NCBI RefSeq assembly: GCF_009857135.1
Contig: NZ_CP047318.1
Location: forward strand, 5,270,001 to 5,334,000
Source: Streptomyces sp. HM190
Lineage (GTDB): Bacteria > Actinomycetota > Actinomycetes > Streptomycetales > Streptomycetaceae
DNA length: 64,000 nt
Direction: 5' to 3'
The translations under genes and the position numbers were made by a program. The notes beneath the pieces were generated by a model, which was given only the letters and a program-made list of their open reading frames with translations, had not been told where the DNA came from and searched no databases. This document shows, piece by piece, positions 53,393-62,069 of this stretch; position 1 is the first letter of the stretch; the number at the start of each line of letters is the position of its first letter.

Positions 53393-53783
53393 TACGTGTC
53401 CCCTTGATGCCGTTCTGAAAGGAGATGGTGTCCATGACCGTACATGGACTATCTAAGGAGATGAAAATATGACTCATTGCGAATCTAGCTCTAGACACCA
53501 GCAAAGAGAAACAAAAACGGCCGAACGGGGCATAGGTTGTGATGAAACATTGAGGGTCTGTTGCGCATGTCTGCACCGTGTCCGTGCCCTCACGTAGAGT
53601 GCCGAAGGCGGCCAGCCATCCCGTAACTCTTTCGAGTGACCGTCGTTGAGAGGTCGGAGGCGGTTGAAGGATTAAGCGCTCGGGCAGGCGTTCGTGTCCG
53701 CTCGTGAGTGTCGACCGCACAGGTGACGATTTCGTACCAGCCTGGAGGCTCAAGGTGACGCGCATCAGCTGCGGAGGACGGCC
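53393..53783. other. Divergent regulatory region between the wbl gene and bldM
   Basis: These 391 bases are unusually AT-rich for the chromosome around 53440-53530. They must carry promoters for both regulators. Besides the BldN-type promoter listed separately, I see no coding sequence. The low GC content fits a region bound by several developmental regulators. Confidence 0.7.
53622..53649 (+). promoter_or_regulatory. BldN-type promoter of bldM
   Basis: CGTAAC (53622-53627) and CGTTGA (53644-53649) are separated by 16 bases. This is the -35/-10 pair I know for the developmental sigma factor BldN, whose best-established target is bldM. The start site would be about 125 bases upstream of the ATG. 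Confidence 0.75.
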
Positions 53784-54395
53784 ATGACATCCGTTCTCGT
53801 CTGCGACGACTCCCCGCTTGCCCGAGAGGCGCTGCGCCGTGCGGTGGCGACCGTGCCCGGCGTCGAGCGCGTGACCACGGCGGCCAACGGCGAGGAAGTC
53901 CTCCGCCGCTGGGGGGCCGACCGCTCGGACCTGATTCTGATGGACGTACGCATGCCCGGTCTGGGCGGCGTCGAGACGGTGCGGCGGCTGCTGTCCGCCG
54001 ACCCCGGTGCGCGCATCATCATGCTCACCGTCGCCGAGGACCTGGACGGTGTGGCGCTCGCCGTCGCCGCCGGCGCCCGGGGTTATCTGCACAAGGACGC
54101 CTCCCGCGCGGAGCTGCGCGCCACCGTGACACAGGCGCTCGCCGACCCGACGTGGCGGCTCGCCCCGCGTCGGCTGCGGTCCGCCGAGATGGGTGCCGCT
54201 CCGACGCTCACCGCGCGCGAGATCCAGGTGCTGGAGGGCATGAGCCACGGCCGTTCCAACGCGGAGATCGGACGCGAGCTGTTCCTCTCCGAGGACACCG
54301 TGAAGACCCACGCGCGGCGGCTGTTCAAGAAGCTCGGCGCCTCGGACCGTGCGCACGCCGTCGCACTCGGCTTCCGCTGGGGTCTGGTCCGCTGA
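53784..54395 (+). CDS. bldM: Developmental response regulator BldM
   Basis: BldM is an atypical response regulator needed for aerial hyphae and, as a heterodimer with WhiI, for late sporulation genes. The 203-residue protein has a receiver domain (1-120) with DDS (8-10), Asp54 in LMDVRMPG and the Lys in LHKDAS. A LuxR/NarL-type helix-turn-helix (about 140-200) reads LTAREIQVLEGMSHGRSNAE, FLSEDTVKTHARRL. The match to the protein I know is essentially complete. It has its own BldN-type promoter and a downstream terminator. Confidence 0.97.
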   Translation: MTSVLVCDDSPLAREALRRAVATVPGVERVTTAANGEEVLRRWGADRSDLILMDVRMPGLGGVETVRRLLSADPGARIIMLTVAEDLDGVALAVAAGARGYLHKDASRAELRATVTQALADPTWRLAPRRLRSAEMGAAPTLTAREIQVLEGMSHGRSNAEIGRELFLSEDTVKTHARRLFKKLGASDRAHAVALGFRWGLVR

Positions 54396-54422
54396 GTTGA
54401 GCCGTGACGGGGGTAGGAGGAT

Positions 54423-54448
54423 CCCCGCTCACCACCAGGTGGGCGGGG
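54423..54448 (+). terminator. Terminator after bldM
   Basis: CCCCGCTCAC pairs with GTGGGCGGGG (one T-G wobble) around a six-base loop, 27 bases after the bldM stop. Confidence 0.7.
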
Positions 54449-54652
54449 GTGGCCGAGCGGTCCACCGGATGCCCGCTGCTCGTTTCGCCGCGGATGCCGC
54501 ATCCTTGAGGTGTGGAGTTCCTCGGGGAGCAGTCGAACGAGCGGGAGGGGAGGGCGCAGGAGATGACTTCCGGCGCGCCTGCTCATAACGCTTCGGTGCA
54601 CAACCATGGACGTGGCGCCACGGACCGGACGGCCGCAAGGCACCATGGACCG

Positions 54653-55228
54653 ATGCGCGACGACGAGACGACGGTGATCGGTGCGCTCGTGCATCGCGCC
54701 GTCGACGGGGACGAGCAGGCGACCCATGATCTGCTCGCCCATGTCCACCCTCTGGCCCTGCGCTACTGCCGCACCCGTCTGTCCCGGCTGCCCGGTGACG
54801 CGCGGCACTTCGTGGAGGACCTCGCGCAGGAGGTCTGCGTCGCCGTCCTCCTGGCGCTTCCGCGCTACAAGGACACCGGACGACCGTTCGAAGCCTTTGT
54901 CTTCGCCATCGCCGGCCACAAGGTCGCCGACCTCCAGCGCGCCGCGATGCGCCACCCCGGCTCGACGGCCGTCCCCTCGGACGAGATGCCCGAGCGCCCC
55001 GACGACTCCCTCGGCCCGGAGGAACGCGCCCTGCTCAGCAGCGACGCCGAGTGGGCCAAGAAACTCCTCGCCAACCTGCCCGAGAACCAGCGGGAGCTGC
55101 TGCTGCTGAGGATCGCCGTGGGACTCACGGCCGAGGAGACGGGACAGATGCTCGGCATGTCGCCCGGCGCGGTCCGCGTGGCGCAGCACCGGGCGCTGAG
55201 CAGGCTCAGGGCCCTGGCCGAACAGTAG
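54653..55228 (+). CDS. ECF RNA polymerase sigma factor, SigD-like
   Basis: This 191-residue ECF sigma factor has sigma-2 at about 25-95 (ALRYCRTRLSRLPGDARHFV, EDLAQEVCVAVLLALPRY, PFEAFVFAIAGHKVAD) and sigma-4 at about 135-190 (LPENQRELLLLRIAVGLTAE). Its place between bldM and guaB corresponds to sigD beside guaB2 in Mycobacterium. ATG 54563 has a better binding site, but the 30 extra codons have only about 63 percent GC in third positions, so I prefer ATG 54653. No anti-sigma gene is adjacent. Confidence 0.88.
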   Translation: MRDDETTVIGALVHRAVDGDEQATHDLLAHVHPLALRYCRTRLSRLPGDARHFVEDLAQEVCVAVLLALPRYKDTGRPFEAFVFAIAGHKVADLQRAAMRHPGSTAVPSDEMPERPDDSLGPEERALLSSDAEWAKKLLANLPENQRELLLLRIAVGLTAEETGQMLGMSPGAVRVAQHRALSRLRALAEQ

Positions 55229-55233
55229 GGACC

Positions 55234-55260
55234 ACGCCGGTCGGGCACGAGGACCGGCGT
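55234..55260 (+). terminator. Terminator after the sigma gene
   Basis: ACGCCGGTC (55234-55242) and GACCGGCGT (55252-55260) form a perfect nine-pair stem with a nine-base loop, five bases past the stop codon. Confidence 0.75.
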
Positions 55261-55278
55261 CCGGGGCCGGCTCGCGAG

Positions 55279-55342
55279 GCACTCCGCTCGTACCGCACTC
55301 CGCTGTCACGGCACTCTGCTGGTCAGGCACTCCGTATGAACA
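55279..55342 (+). repeat. Four 16-bp direct repeats in the guaB upstream region
   Basis: GCACTCCGCT begins at 55279 and 55295, GCACTCTGCT at 55311 and GCACTCCGTA at 55327, each exactly 16 bases apart. The second halves of the units vary. An inverted pair CGTATG/CATACG follows at 55359-55364 and 55378-55383. The position suggests promoter-proximal regulation of guaB or remnants of duplication. Confidence 0.6.
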
Positions 55343-55477
55343 GGCGGGGTGCCTTTTCCGTATGGAGTCCGTACGAACATACGAAGCCCGAGAAGACTTC
55401 GTACCGTGGAATGTGTGCTCCGCGCTTCCCGTTAGCATGGACATCCGCACCGATCAAGGCCATTTGGGGAAGGTGTC

Positions 55478-56983
55478 ATGACTGCCAACGTCGACGGAGT
55501 GCCCGAGAAATTCGCGACGCTCGGGCTGACCTACGACGACGTGCTGCTGCTGCCGGGCCCGTCGGACATGGCTCCCGACGAGATCGACACCGCCTCGTAC
55601 GTCTCCAAGAACGTGCGGGTGAACATCCCGCTGCTGTCGGCCGCGATGGACAAGGTCACCGAGTCCCGCATGGCCATCGCCATGGCCCGCCAGGGCGGCG
55701 TGGGTGTCCTGCACCGCAACCTGTCCATCGAGGACCAGGCCAACCAGGTCGACCTGGTGAAGCGCTCCGAGTCCGGCATGGTCGCCGACCCGATCACCGT
55801 GCACCCGGACGCCACGCTCGCCGAGGCCGACGCGCTGTGCGCCAAGTTCCGCATCAGCGGCGTCCCGGTGACCGACGGCAACAAGAAGCTGCTGGGCATC
55901 GTCACCAACCGCGACATGGCCTTCGAGACCGACCGCACGCGCCAGGTCCGCGAGGTCATGACGCCGATGCCGCTGGTCACCGGCAAGGTCGGTATCTCCG
56001 GCGTCGAGGCCATGGAGCTGCTGCGCAAGCACAAGATCGAGAAGCTGCCGCTGGTCGACGACTCCGGCATCCTCAAGGGCCTCATCACGGTCAAGGACTT
56101 CGTCAAGGCCGAGAAGTACCCGAACGCCGCCAAGGACGGCGAGGGCCGCCTCCTCGTCGGTGCCGCCGTCGGTGTCGCCGGTGACGCCTTCGAGCGCGCC
56201 CAGGCCCTCATCGAGGCGGGCGTCGACTTCATCGTCGTCGACACCGCGCACGGCCACTCCCGCCTGGTCGGCGACATGGTCGCCAAGATCAAGTCGAACT
56301 CGGCCGGCGTCGACGTCATCGGCGGCAACATCGCCACCAGGGACGGCGCCCAGGCCCTCATCGACTCCGGCGTGGACGGCATCAAGGTCGGCGTCGGCCC
56401 CGGCTCCATCTGCACGACCCGTGTCGTCGCCGGCATCGGCGTCCCGCAGGTCACCGCGATCTACGAGGCGTCCCTCGCCGCCAAGGAGGCCGGCATCCCG
56501 GTCATCGGCGACGGCGGCCTGCAGTACTCCGGCGACATCGCCAAGGCCCTGGTCGCGGGTGCCGACACGGTGATGCTCGGCTCGCTCCTCGCGGGCTGCG
56601 AGGAGTCCCCGGGCGAGCTGATGTTCATCAACGGCAAGCAGTTCAAGTCGTACCGCGGCATGGGCTCCCTCGGCGCCATGCAGTCCCGCGGCGACCGCAA
56701 GTCGTTCTCCAAGGACCGCTACTTCCAGGAGGGCGTCGCCTCCGACGAGCAGCTCGTCCCCGAGGGCATCGAGGGCCAGGTTCCCTACCGCGGCCCGCTC
56801 TCCTCGGTCGTCCACCAGCTGGTCGGCGGCCTGCGCCAGTCGATGTTCTACGTCGGCGGCCGGACGGTCCCGGAGCTCCAGGCGGGCGGACGCTTCGTGC
56901 GGATCACCTCCGCCGGTCTGAAGGAGAGCCACCCGCACGACATCCAGATGACCGTCGAGGCACCCAACTACAGCCGCAAGTAG
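55478..56983 (+). CDS. guaB: IMP dehydrogenase
   Basis: This enzyme oxidises IMP to XMP with NAD+, the committed step to GTP. The 501-residue protein has the barrel start FATLGLTYDDVLLLPGPSDM, two CBS domains inserted at about residues 105-225, and the catalytic loop GPGSICTTRVVAGIG with its Cys at about 313. The flap region YRGMGSLGAMQ is present. The ATG follows GGGGAAGGTGTC. guaB3 follows on the same strand, the actinobacterial pair. Confidence 0.97.
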   Translation: MTANVDGVPEKFATLGLTYDDVLLLPGPSDMAPDEIDTASYVSKNVRVNIPLLSAAMDKVTESRMAIAMARQGGVGVLHRNLSIEDQANQVDLVKRSESGMVADPITVHPDATLAEADALCAKFRISGVPVTDGNKKLLGIVTNRDMAFETDRTRQVREVMTPMPLVTGKVGISGVEAMELLRKHKIEKLPLVDDSGILKGLITVKDFVKAEKYPNAAKDGEGRLLVGAAVGVAGDAFERAQALIEAGVDFIVVDTAHGHSRLVGDMVAKIKSNSAGVDVIGGNIATRDGAQALIDSGVDGIKVGVGPGSICTTRVVAGIGVPQVTAIYEASLAAKEAGIPVIGDGGLQYSGDIAKALVAGADTVMLGSLLAGCEESPGELMFINGKQFKSYRGMGSLGAMQSRGDRKSFSKDRYFQEGVASDEQLVPEGIEGQVPYRGPLSSVVHQLVGGLRQSMFYVGGRTVPELQAGGRFVRITSAGLKESHPHDIQMTVEAPNYSRK

Positions 56984-57101
56984 ACAGCCCCGGGCGGGCG
57001 ACGGACCTGGTGAGGGCGGTCCCGGTGCATCCGGGGCCGCCTTCGTCGTGCCCGTCGGCGATACTGGAAGACGCTGAACGCTTCAGGGAAAGGCCACACA
57101 C

Positions 57102-58226
57102 GTGACTGAGATCGAGATCGGGCGCGGCAAGCGCGGCCGCCGGGCGTACGCCTTCGACGACATCGCCGTCGTCCCCAGCCGTCGTACGCGCGACCCGAAG
57201 GAGGTCTCGATCGCCTGGCAGATCGACGCCTACCGCTTCGAGCTGCCCTTCCTGGCCGCCCCCATGGACTCGGTCGTCTCCCCGGCCACCGCGATCCGCA
57301 TCGGCGAGATGGGCGGCCTCGGCGTACTGAACCTCGAAGGTCTGTGGACGCGGTACGAGGACCCGCAGCCGCTGCTGGACGAGATCACCGGCCTGCCCGA
57401 CGAGGCCGCGACGCGCCGCCTCCAGGAGATCTACGCGGCTCCCATCAAGGAGGAGCTGATCGGGCAGCGCCTCAAGGAGGTGCGCGACTCCGGAGTGGTC
57501 ACCGCGGCGGCGCTCTCCCCGCAGCGCACGGCCCAGTTCTCCAAGGCCGTCGTGGACGCGGGCGTCGACATCTTCGTCATCCGCGGTACGACCGTGTCGG
57601 CGGAACACGTCTCCGGCTCGCACGAGCCGCTGAACCTGAAGCAGTTCATCTACGAGCTGGACGTCCCGGTGATCGTCGGCGGCTGCGCCACGTACACGGC
57701 GGCCCTGCACCTGATGCGGACCGGCGCGGCAGGCGTCCTCGTCGGCTTCGGCGGCGGCGCCGCCCACACCACGCGGAACGTGCTGGGCATCCAGGTCCCG
57801 ATGGCGACGGCGGTGGCCGACGTGGCCGCGGCCCGCCGGGACTACATGGACGAGTCCGGCGGCCGGTACGTACACGTCATCGCCGACGGCGGTGTCGGCT
57901 GGTCCGGCGACCTCCCCAAGGCGATCGCCTGCGGCGCCGACGCGGTGATGATGGGCTCCCCGCTGGCCCGCGCCACGGACGCGCCCGGCAAGGGGCACCA
58001 CTGGGGCATGGAGGCGGTGAACGAGGAGCTGCCGCGCGGCAAGAAGGTCGACCTCGGCACCGTCGGCACGATCGAGGAGGTCCTGACCGGCCCCTCGCAC
58101 ACGCCCGACGGCTCGATGAACCTCTTCGGCGCGCTGCGCAGGGCCATGGCCACCACCGGGTACAGCGAGCTGAAGGAGTTCCAGCGCGTCGAGGTCACGA
58201 TCGCGGACTCGCAGCACAAGCGGTGA
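57102..58226 (+). CDS. guaB3: GuaB3 family IMP dehydrogenase-related protein
   Basis: This 374-residue paralogue of IMP dehydrogenase has no CBS domains. It starts EIEIGRGKRGRRAYAFDDIA, typical of GuaB3. The barrel retains nucleotide-binding segments (FGGGAAHTTRNVLGIQVPMA, HVIADGGVGWSGDLPKAIACG). At the place of the IMPDH catalytic Cys, aligned through the following TTR, there is a His. The exact activity of this actinobacterial group is not something I can settle from sequence; a role in purine nucleotide interconversion fits the location after guaB. A strong hairpin ends the unit. Confidence 0.92.
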   Translation: MTEIEIGRGKRGRRAYAFDDIAVVPSRRTRDPKEVSIAWQIDAYRFELPFLAAPMDSVVSPATAIRIGEMGGLGVLNLEGLWTRYEDPQPLLDEITGLPDEAATRRLQEIYAAPIKEELIGQRLKEVRDSGVVTAAALSPQRTAQFSKAVVDAGVDIFVIRGTTVSAEHVSGSHEPLNLKQFIYELDVPVIVGGCATYTAALHLMRTGAAGVLVGFGGGAAHTTRNVLGIQVPMATAVADVAAARRDYMDESGGRYVHVIADGGVGWSGDLPKAIACGADAVMMGSPLARATDAPGKGHHWGMEAVNEELPRGKKVDLGTVGTIEEVLTGPSHTPDGSMNLFGALRRAMATTGYSELKEFQRVEVTIADSQHKR

Positions 58227-58255
58227 ACTGACACCGCGCTCGACCTGAGCGGAGA

Positions 58256-58293
58256 GAGGGGCCCGGTCACCCACGGGGGCGACCGGGCCCCTC
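58256..58293 (+). terminator. Terminator after guaB3
   Basis: GAGGGGCCCGGTC (58256-58268) pairs perfectly with GACCGGGCCCCTC (58281-58293), followed by TTCGTGT. Confidence 0.88.
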
Positions 58294-58784
58294 TTCGTGT
58301 GCCCAAAGGGGCTGGTGGGGGCGTGAGTTGCGGGCGGGGGCGCACGGTTGCGTTCGGGGCGAATGTGGGCCGAACGGGCGAAGTGGGTCGATAGCGTTCG
58401 TGATCGGCGCCCCAGTTCTTCTGGGGCCCCCTTCCAAGGACATGGTCCGGACCCCGCCCTCGGGGCCCGGCCCGATTCCGACGAACCGTCCACCGGGCTA
58501 CTGGGCGGTGTCGTGGAAGGGGGCGCCCGTGGGACGTCACCGCAAGCCCACCCGCTGGGACCGACTCCGTCTTCGGATGGTGCAGTGCCGGAGGAGGTGG
58601 ATCTTGCGGCTATTCGGATGGTGAGCGGCCGCCCCCAAAAGGACTAGGGGCGGACACTCCGTGAACCATCCAGGAGCCTGCCGCAGTAGCCGCTGCGGTG
58701 GGCTCCACCTGGGTCCGTACGGTACCCGCGTGGGGACCCGGCTGCCACTGGCCCCGGAGCGTCGGGCGGAGGCGTGCGCCCCGT
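58294..58784. other. Intergenic region between guaB3 and the nucleotide-sugar dehydrogenase gene
   Basis: No gene is firmly supported. A plus-strand frame ending at 58647 (C-terminus AAIRMVSGRPQKD) and one ending at 58624 (HRKPTRWDRLRLRM) are open, but they lack a convincing start and binding site, and a GC-rich region keeps several frames open by chance. A small gene here cannot be excluded. Confidence 0.5.
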
Positions 58785-59993
58785 TCACAACCTGTGCGCT
58801 GCCCCGGTGGGTGTGGCTCCGCGGGTGTCCAGCAGGAGCTGGGCCTTCACCGACAGGCCCTGGAGGTCGTAGGTGCGGTGGTGCTGGAGGAGGATCGTCA
58901 GGTCGGCGTCGGCGGTGGCCTCGTAGAGGCAGTCGGCGCGGGGGACCGGGCGGTCGAGGACGCTCCACGTGGGGACGTGCGGGTCGTGGTAGCTGACGTG
59001 CGCGCCGAGCTGGACGAGCCGGCGGGCGATCTCCTCCGCGGGGGTGCCCTGCAGGTCCGGGACGTCGGGCTTGTACGTGACGCCGAGGAGGAGGACACGG
59101 GCGCCGCGGGCCGACTTGCCGTGCTCGTTGAGGAGGGTGGCGGCGCGCTGGACGACGTACTGCGGCATGCGGTGGTTGACCCGCTGGGCCAGCTCGACCA
59201 TGCGCAGGGAGTGCGGGGTCCGGCCCGACAGGTCCTGCGCGAGGGCGTGGCCGCCCACGCCGGGGCCCGGGCGGAACGCCTGGAAGCCGAAGGGTTTGGT
59301 CTCGGCGCAGCGGATGACGTCCCACAGGTCGACGCCCAGGTCGTGGCAGAGGACGGCCATCTCGTTGACGAGGGCGATGTTCACGTGCCGGTAGTTGGTC
59401 TCCAGCAGCTGCACGGTCTCGGCCTCGCGCGGTCCCCGCGCGCGTACCACCTTGTCGGTGAGCCGGCCGTAGAAGGCGGCTGCCGACTCGGTGCAGGCGG
59501 GGGTGACGCCGCCGATCACCTTGGGGATGTTCGCGGGGCCGAAGTCGCGGTTGCCCGGGTCGACGCGGGCGGGCGAGTAGGCGAGGTGGAAGTCGCGGCC
59601 CGCGCGCAGGCCCGAGCCCTCTTCGAGGAGCGGGCGCAGGAACTGCTCGGTCGTGCCCGGGTGGACCGGTGACTCCAGGATGACCGTGGTGTGCGGGCGC
59701 AGCCGGGCGGCCAGGACCCGGGCGGCCTCCTCCACCTGGGTGAGGTCCGGCGCTCCGTCGGCGCCCATGGGCACGGGGACGCAGATGACCGCCGTCCGGA
59801 CCCGGCCGAGTTCCGCGGGGCTGGTGCCGGGCTTGAAGCCGCGGGCGAGCATGCGGCGCAGTTCCGCGGGGGTGAGGGAGCCGCGTTCGGGGCCGGTGCG
59901 GTAACCGAGCGTGGGGATGCCGGCGGCGACGGCGGCCTGTGCCAGCGGCAGGCCGAGCTGGCCGAGTCCGATGACGGCGAGATCTGCGGGCAT
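58785..59993 (-). CDS. Nucleotide-sugar dehydrogenase-like protein lacking the catalytic Cys
   Basis: This 402-residue member of the UDP-glucose/GDP-mannose dehydrogenase family is closest in layout to UDP-N-acetylmannosamine dehydrogenase. Visible parts are the NAD domain (LAVIGLGQLGLPLAQAA), the ESPVHPGTTEQFL and YSPARVDPGNRDF strands, NYRHVNIALVNEMA, and the C-terminal UDP-binding domain (VLLLGVTYKPDVPDLQGTPA). The family's GGHC catalytic motif reads GPGVGGHALAQD, so the thioester-forming Cys is Ala (codon GCC). The usual two-step oxidation to the acid should not work. A regulatory, epimerase or one-step role is possible. Confidence 0.88.
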   Translation of the reverse strand: MPADLAVIGLGQLGLPLAQAAVAAGIPTLGYRTGPERGSLTPAELRRMLARGFKPGTSPAELGRVRTAVICVPVPMGADGAPDLTQVEEAARVLAARLRPHTTVILESPVHPGTTEQFLRPLLEEGSGLRAGRDFHLAYSPARVDPGNRDFGPANIPKVIGGVTPACTESAAAFYGRLTDKVVRARGPREAETVQLLETNYRHVNIALVNEMAVLCHDLGVDLWDVIRCAETKPFGFQAFRPGPGVGGHALAQDLSGRTPHSLRMVELAQRVNHRMPQYVVQRAATLLNEHGKSARGARVLLLGVTYKPDVPDLQGTPAEEIARRLVQLGAHVSYHDPHVPTWSVLDRPVPRADCLYEATADADLTILLQHHRTYDLQGLSVKAQLLLDTRGATPTGAAHRL

Positions 59994-60043
59994 GGCGTGA
60001 GCCGTCCTTCCCAGTAACCGAAGCGGGACAGACGCGCAAGCCC

Positions 60044-60146
60044 TGTGGACTGGATGAGCGAGCGCAATGTCAGACTAGGAGTAAATATGACCGATATGCT
60101 GGATTGGGTGGGGTATGTCGCCGCACGTTCCGGAGGGTTGTCCACA
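60044..60146. promoter_or_regulatory. DnaA-box-like sites in the divergent glpD upstream region
   Basis: A perfect streptomycete DnaA box TTGTCCACA lies at 60138-60146, and a weaker one, CAGTCCACA on the minus strand, at 60044-60052. They flank an AT-rich patch (60060-60110). This is not an origin by itself, but DnaA could bind and affect glpD or the dehydrogenase gene. Confidence 0.4.
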
Positions 60147-60273
60147 GGCTGGGGGCGGGTGGTGGCCGATGTCGGGCAACACGGTCAGAATTCTGGGCAG
60201 GGGGATGTGAGCAGGGTCTTGCCTGACGGGCGTCGACAGGTGGGACCGGCGCGACAAACAGCGGGAGGCAGCG

Positions 60274-61980
60274 GTGAGGACAGCGGCACTGGGACCGGCA
60301 CAGCGCGCCGAGTCACTGGCGGGTATGGCCGAGCGTGAGCTGGACGTGCTGGTCGTGGGTGGTGGCGTGGTCGGTGCGGGCACGGCCCTGGACGCCGTGA
60401 CACGCGGCCTGTCCACGGGCCTCGTCGAGGCACGTGACTGGGCGTCGGGCACGTCGAGCAGGTCGAGCAAGCTCATCCACGGCGGCCTGCGCTATCTGGA
60501 GATGCTCGACTTCGCCCTCGTCCGGGAGGCACTGAAGGAGCGCGGGCTCCTTCTGGAGCGCCTCGCACCCCATCTGGTGAAGCCCGTACCGTTCCTCTAC
60601 CCCTTGCAGCACAAGGGCTGGGAGCGGTTCTACGCGGGATCCGGCGTCGCCCTGTACGACGGGATGTCGATGGCCCGCAGCCACGGCCGGGGCCTGCCCC
60701 TGCACCGCCATCTGAGCCGCCGCCGGGCCCTGCGCGTCGCGCCCTGCCTCAAGAAGGACGCGCTGGTCGGAGCCCTCCAGTACTACGACGCCCAGATGGA
60801 CGACGCCCGCTACGTGGCCACCCTGGTGCGCACGGCCGCCTCCTACGGCGCGAAGACCGCCAACCGCGCGCGCGTGACGGGGTTCCTGCGCGAGGGCGAG
60901 CGGGTCGTCGGCGCCCGGGTGCGGGACGTCGAAGGGGGCGGGGAGTACGAGATCCGCGCCCGGCAGGTCGTGAACGCCACCGGGGTGTGGACCGACGACA
61001 CCCAGGCCATGGTCGGGGAACGCGGCCAGTTCCACGTGCGGGCGTCCAAGGGCATCCATCTGGTCGTACCCAAGGACCGGATCCACTCCACGACCGGGCT
61101 GATCCTGCGGACCGAGAAGTCCGTCCTGTTCGTCATCCCCTGGGGCCGGCACTGGATCGTGGGCACCACCGACACCGACTGGGACCTGGACAAGGCCCAC
61201 CCGGCGGCGTCCAGCGCGGACATCGACTACCTGCTGGAGCAGGTGAACTCCGTCCTCGCGGTGCCGCTCACCCGCGACGACGTGCAGGGTGTGTACGCCG
61301 GGCTCCGGCCGCTGCTCGCCGGTGAGTCGGAAGCCACCAGCAAGCTCTCGCGCGAACACACCGTCGCCCACCCCGTGCCGGGGCTGGTGGTCGTGGCCGG
61401 CGGCAAGTACACGACGTACCGGGTCATGGCGAAGGACGCGGTGGACGCCGCCGTGCACGGACTCGACCAGCGGGTCGCCGACTGCGTCACCGAGGACGTG
61501 CCGCTGCTGGGCGCCGAGGGGTACCGGGCCCTGTGGAACGCGCGGGCGCGGATCGCGGCCGGCACGGGACTCCATGTGGTGCGCGTGGAGCACCTGTTGA
61601 ACCGCTACGGGTCCGCGACCGAGGAGGTCCTCGACCTCATCGCCGAGGACCCCGCGCTGGCCGAGCCGCTCCAGGCCGCCGACGACTACCTGCGGGCCGA
61701 GGTCGTCTACGCCGCCTCCCACGAGGGCGCGCGCCACCTCGACGACGTGCTCACCCGGCGCACCCGGATCTCCATCGAGACCTTCGACCGGGGCACGCGC
61801 AGCGCGCGCGAGGCGGCGGAGCTGATGGCGCCGGTGCTCGGCTGGGACAAGGACCAGATCGAGCGGGAGGTCCAGCACTACGAGAAGAGGGTGGAGGCCG
61901 AGCGGGAGTCGCAGCGCCAGCCGGACGACCTGACGGCCGACGCGGCACGACTGGGCGCGCCGGACATCGTGCCGCTGTAG
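60274..61980 (+). CDS. glpD: Glycerol-3-phosphate dehydrogenase, FAD-dependent
   Basis: GlpD oxidises glycerol-3-phosphate to dihydroxyacetone phosphate at the membrane, passing electrons to quinone. The 568-residue protein has the FAD dinucleotide fold ELDVLVVGGGVVGAGTALDA (about residues 22-41), the family signature SGTSSRSSKLIHGGLRYLE, and WIVGTTDTDWD. The TYR motif in GGKYTTYRVMAKDAVD leads to the C-terminal helical domain. It starts with GTG. No glycerol kinase or facilitator gene is adjacent. Confidence 0.94.
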   Translation: MRTAALGPAQRAESLAGMAERELDVLVVGGGVVGAGTALDAVTRGLSTGLVEARDWASGTSSRSSKLIHGGLRYLEMLDFALVREALKERGLLLERLAPHLVKPVPFLYPLQHKGWERFYAGSGVALYDGMSMARSHGRGLPLHRHLSRRRALRVAPCLKKDALVGALQYYDAQMDDARYVATLVRTAASYGAKTANRARVTGFLREGERVVGARVRDVEGGGEYEIRARQVVNATGVWTDDTQAMVGERGQFHVRASKGIHLVVPKDRIHSTTGLILRTEKSVLFVIPWGRHWIVGTTDTDWDLDKAHPAASSADIDYLLEQVNSVLAVPLTRDDVQGVYAGLRPLLAGESEATSKLSREHTVAHPVPGLVVVAGGKYTTYRVMAKDAVDAAVHGLDQRVADCVTEDVPLLGAEGYRALWNARARIAAGTGLHVVRVEHLLNRYGSATEEVLDLIAEDPALAEPLQAADDYLRAEVVYAASHEGARHLDDVLTRRTRISIETFDRGTRSAREAAELMAPVLGWDKDQIEREVQHYEKRVEAERESQRQPDDLTADAARLGAPDIVPL

Positions 61981-62069
61981 GAGAAGGTGCCCGCGTAGGA
62001 GGTGCCCCCGCAGGCACCTGTGCTCCACGGCCCGTGCCTCCGGAGCCGGTCCCTCTGGAGCACGTCCTG

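Noticed and set aside
54563..54652. Longer N-terminus for the ECF sigma factor from ATG 54563
   Set aside because: It has a good binding site, but third-position GC of about 63 percent and low-complexity residues suggest non-coding sequence. ATG 54653 begins the family-like region.
58348..58647. Small plus-strand gene after guaB3
   Set aside because: Two overlapping frames are open, but neither has a clear start, binding site or recognisable domain.
60045..60338. 97-codon frame upstream of glpD
   Set aside because: It overlaps the glpD start and crosses an AT-rich regulatory stretch. Codon use is not gene-like.
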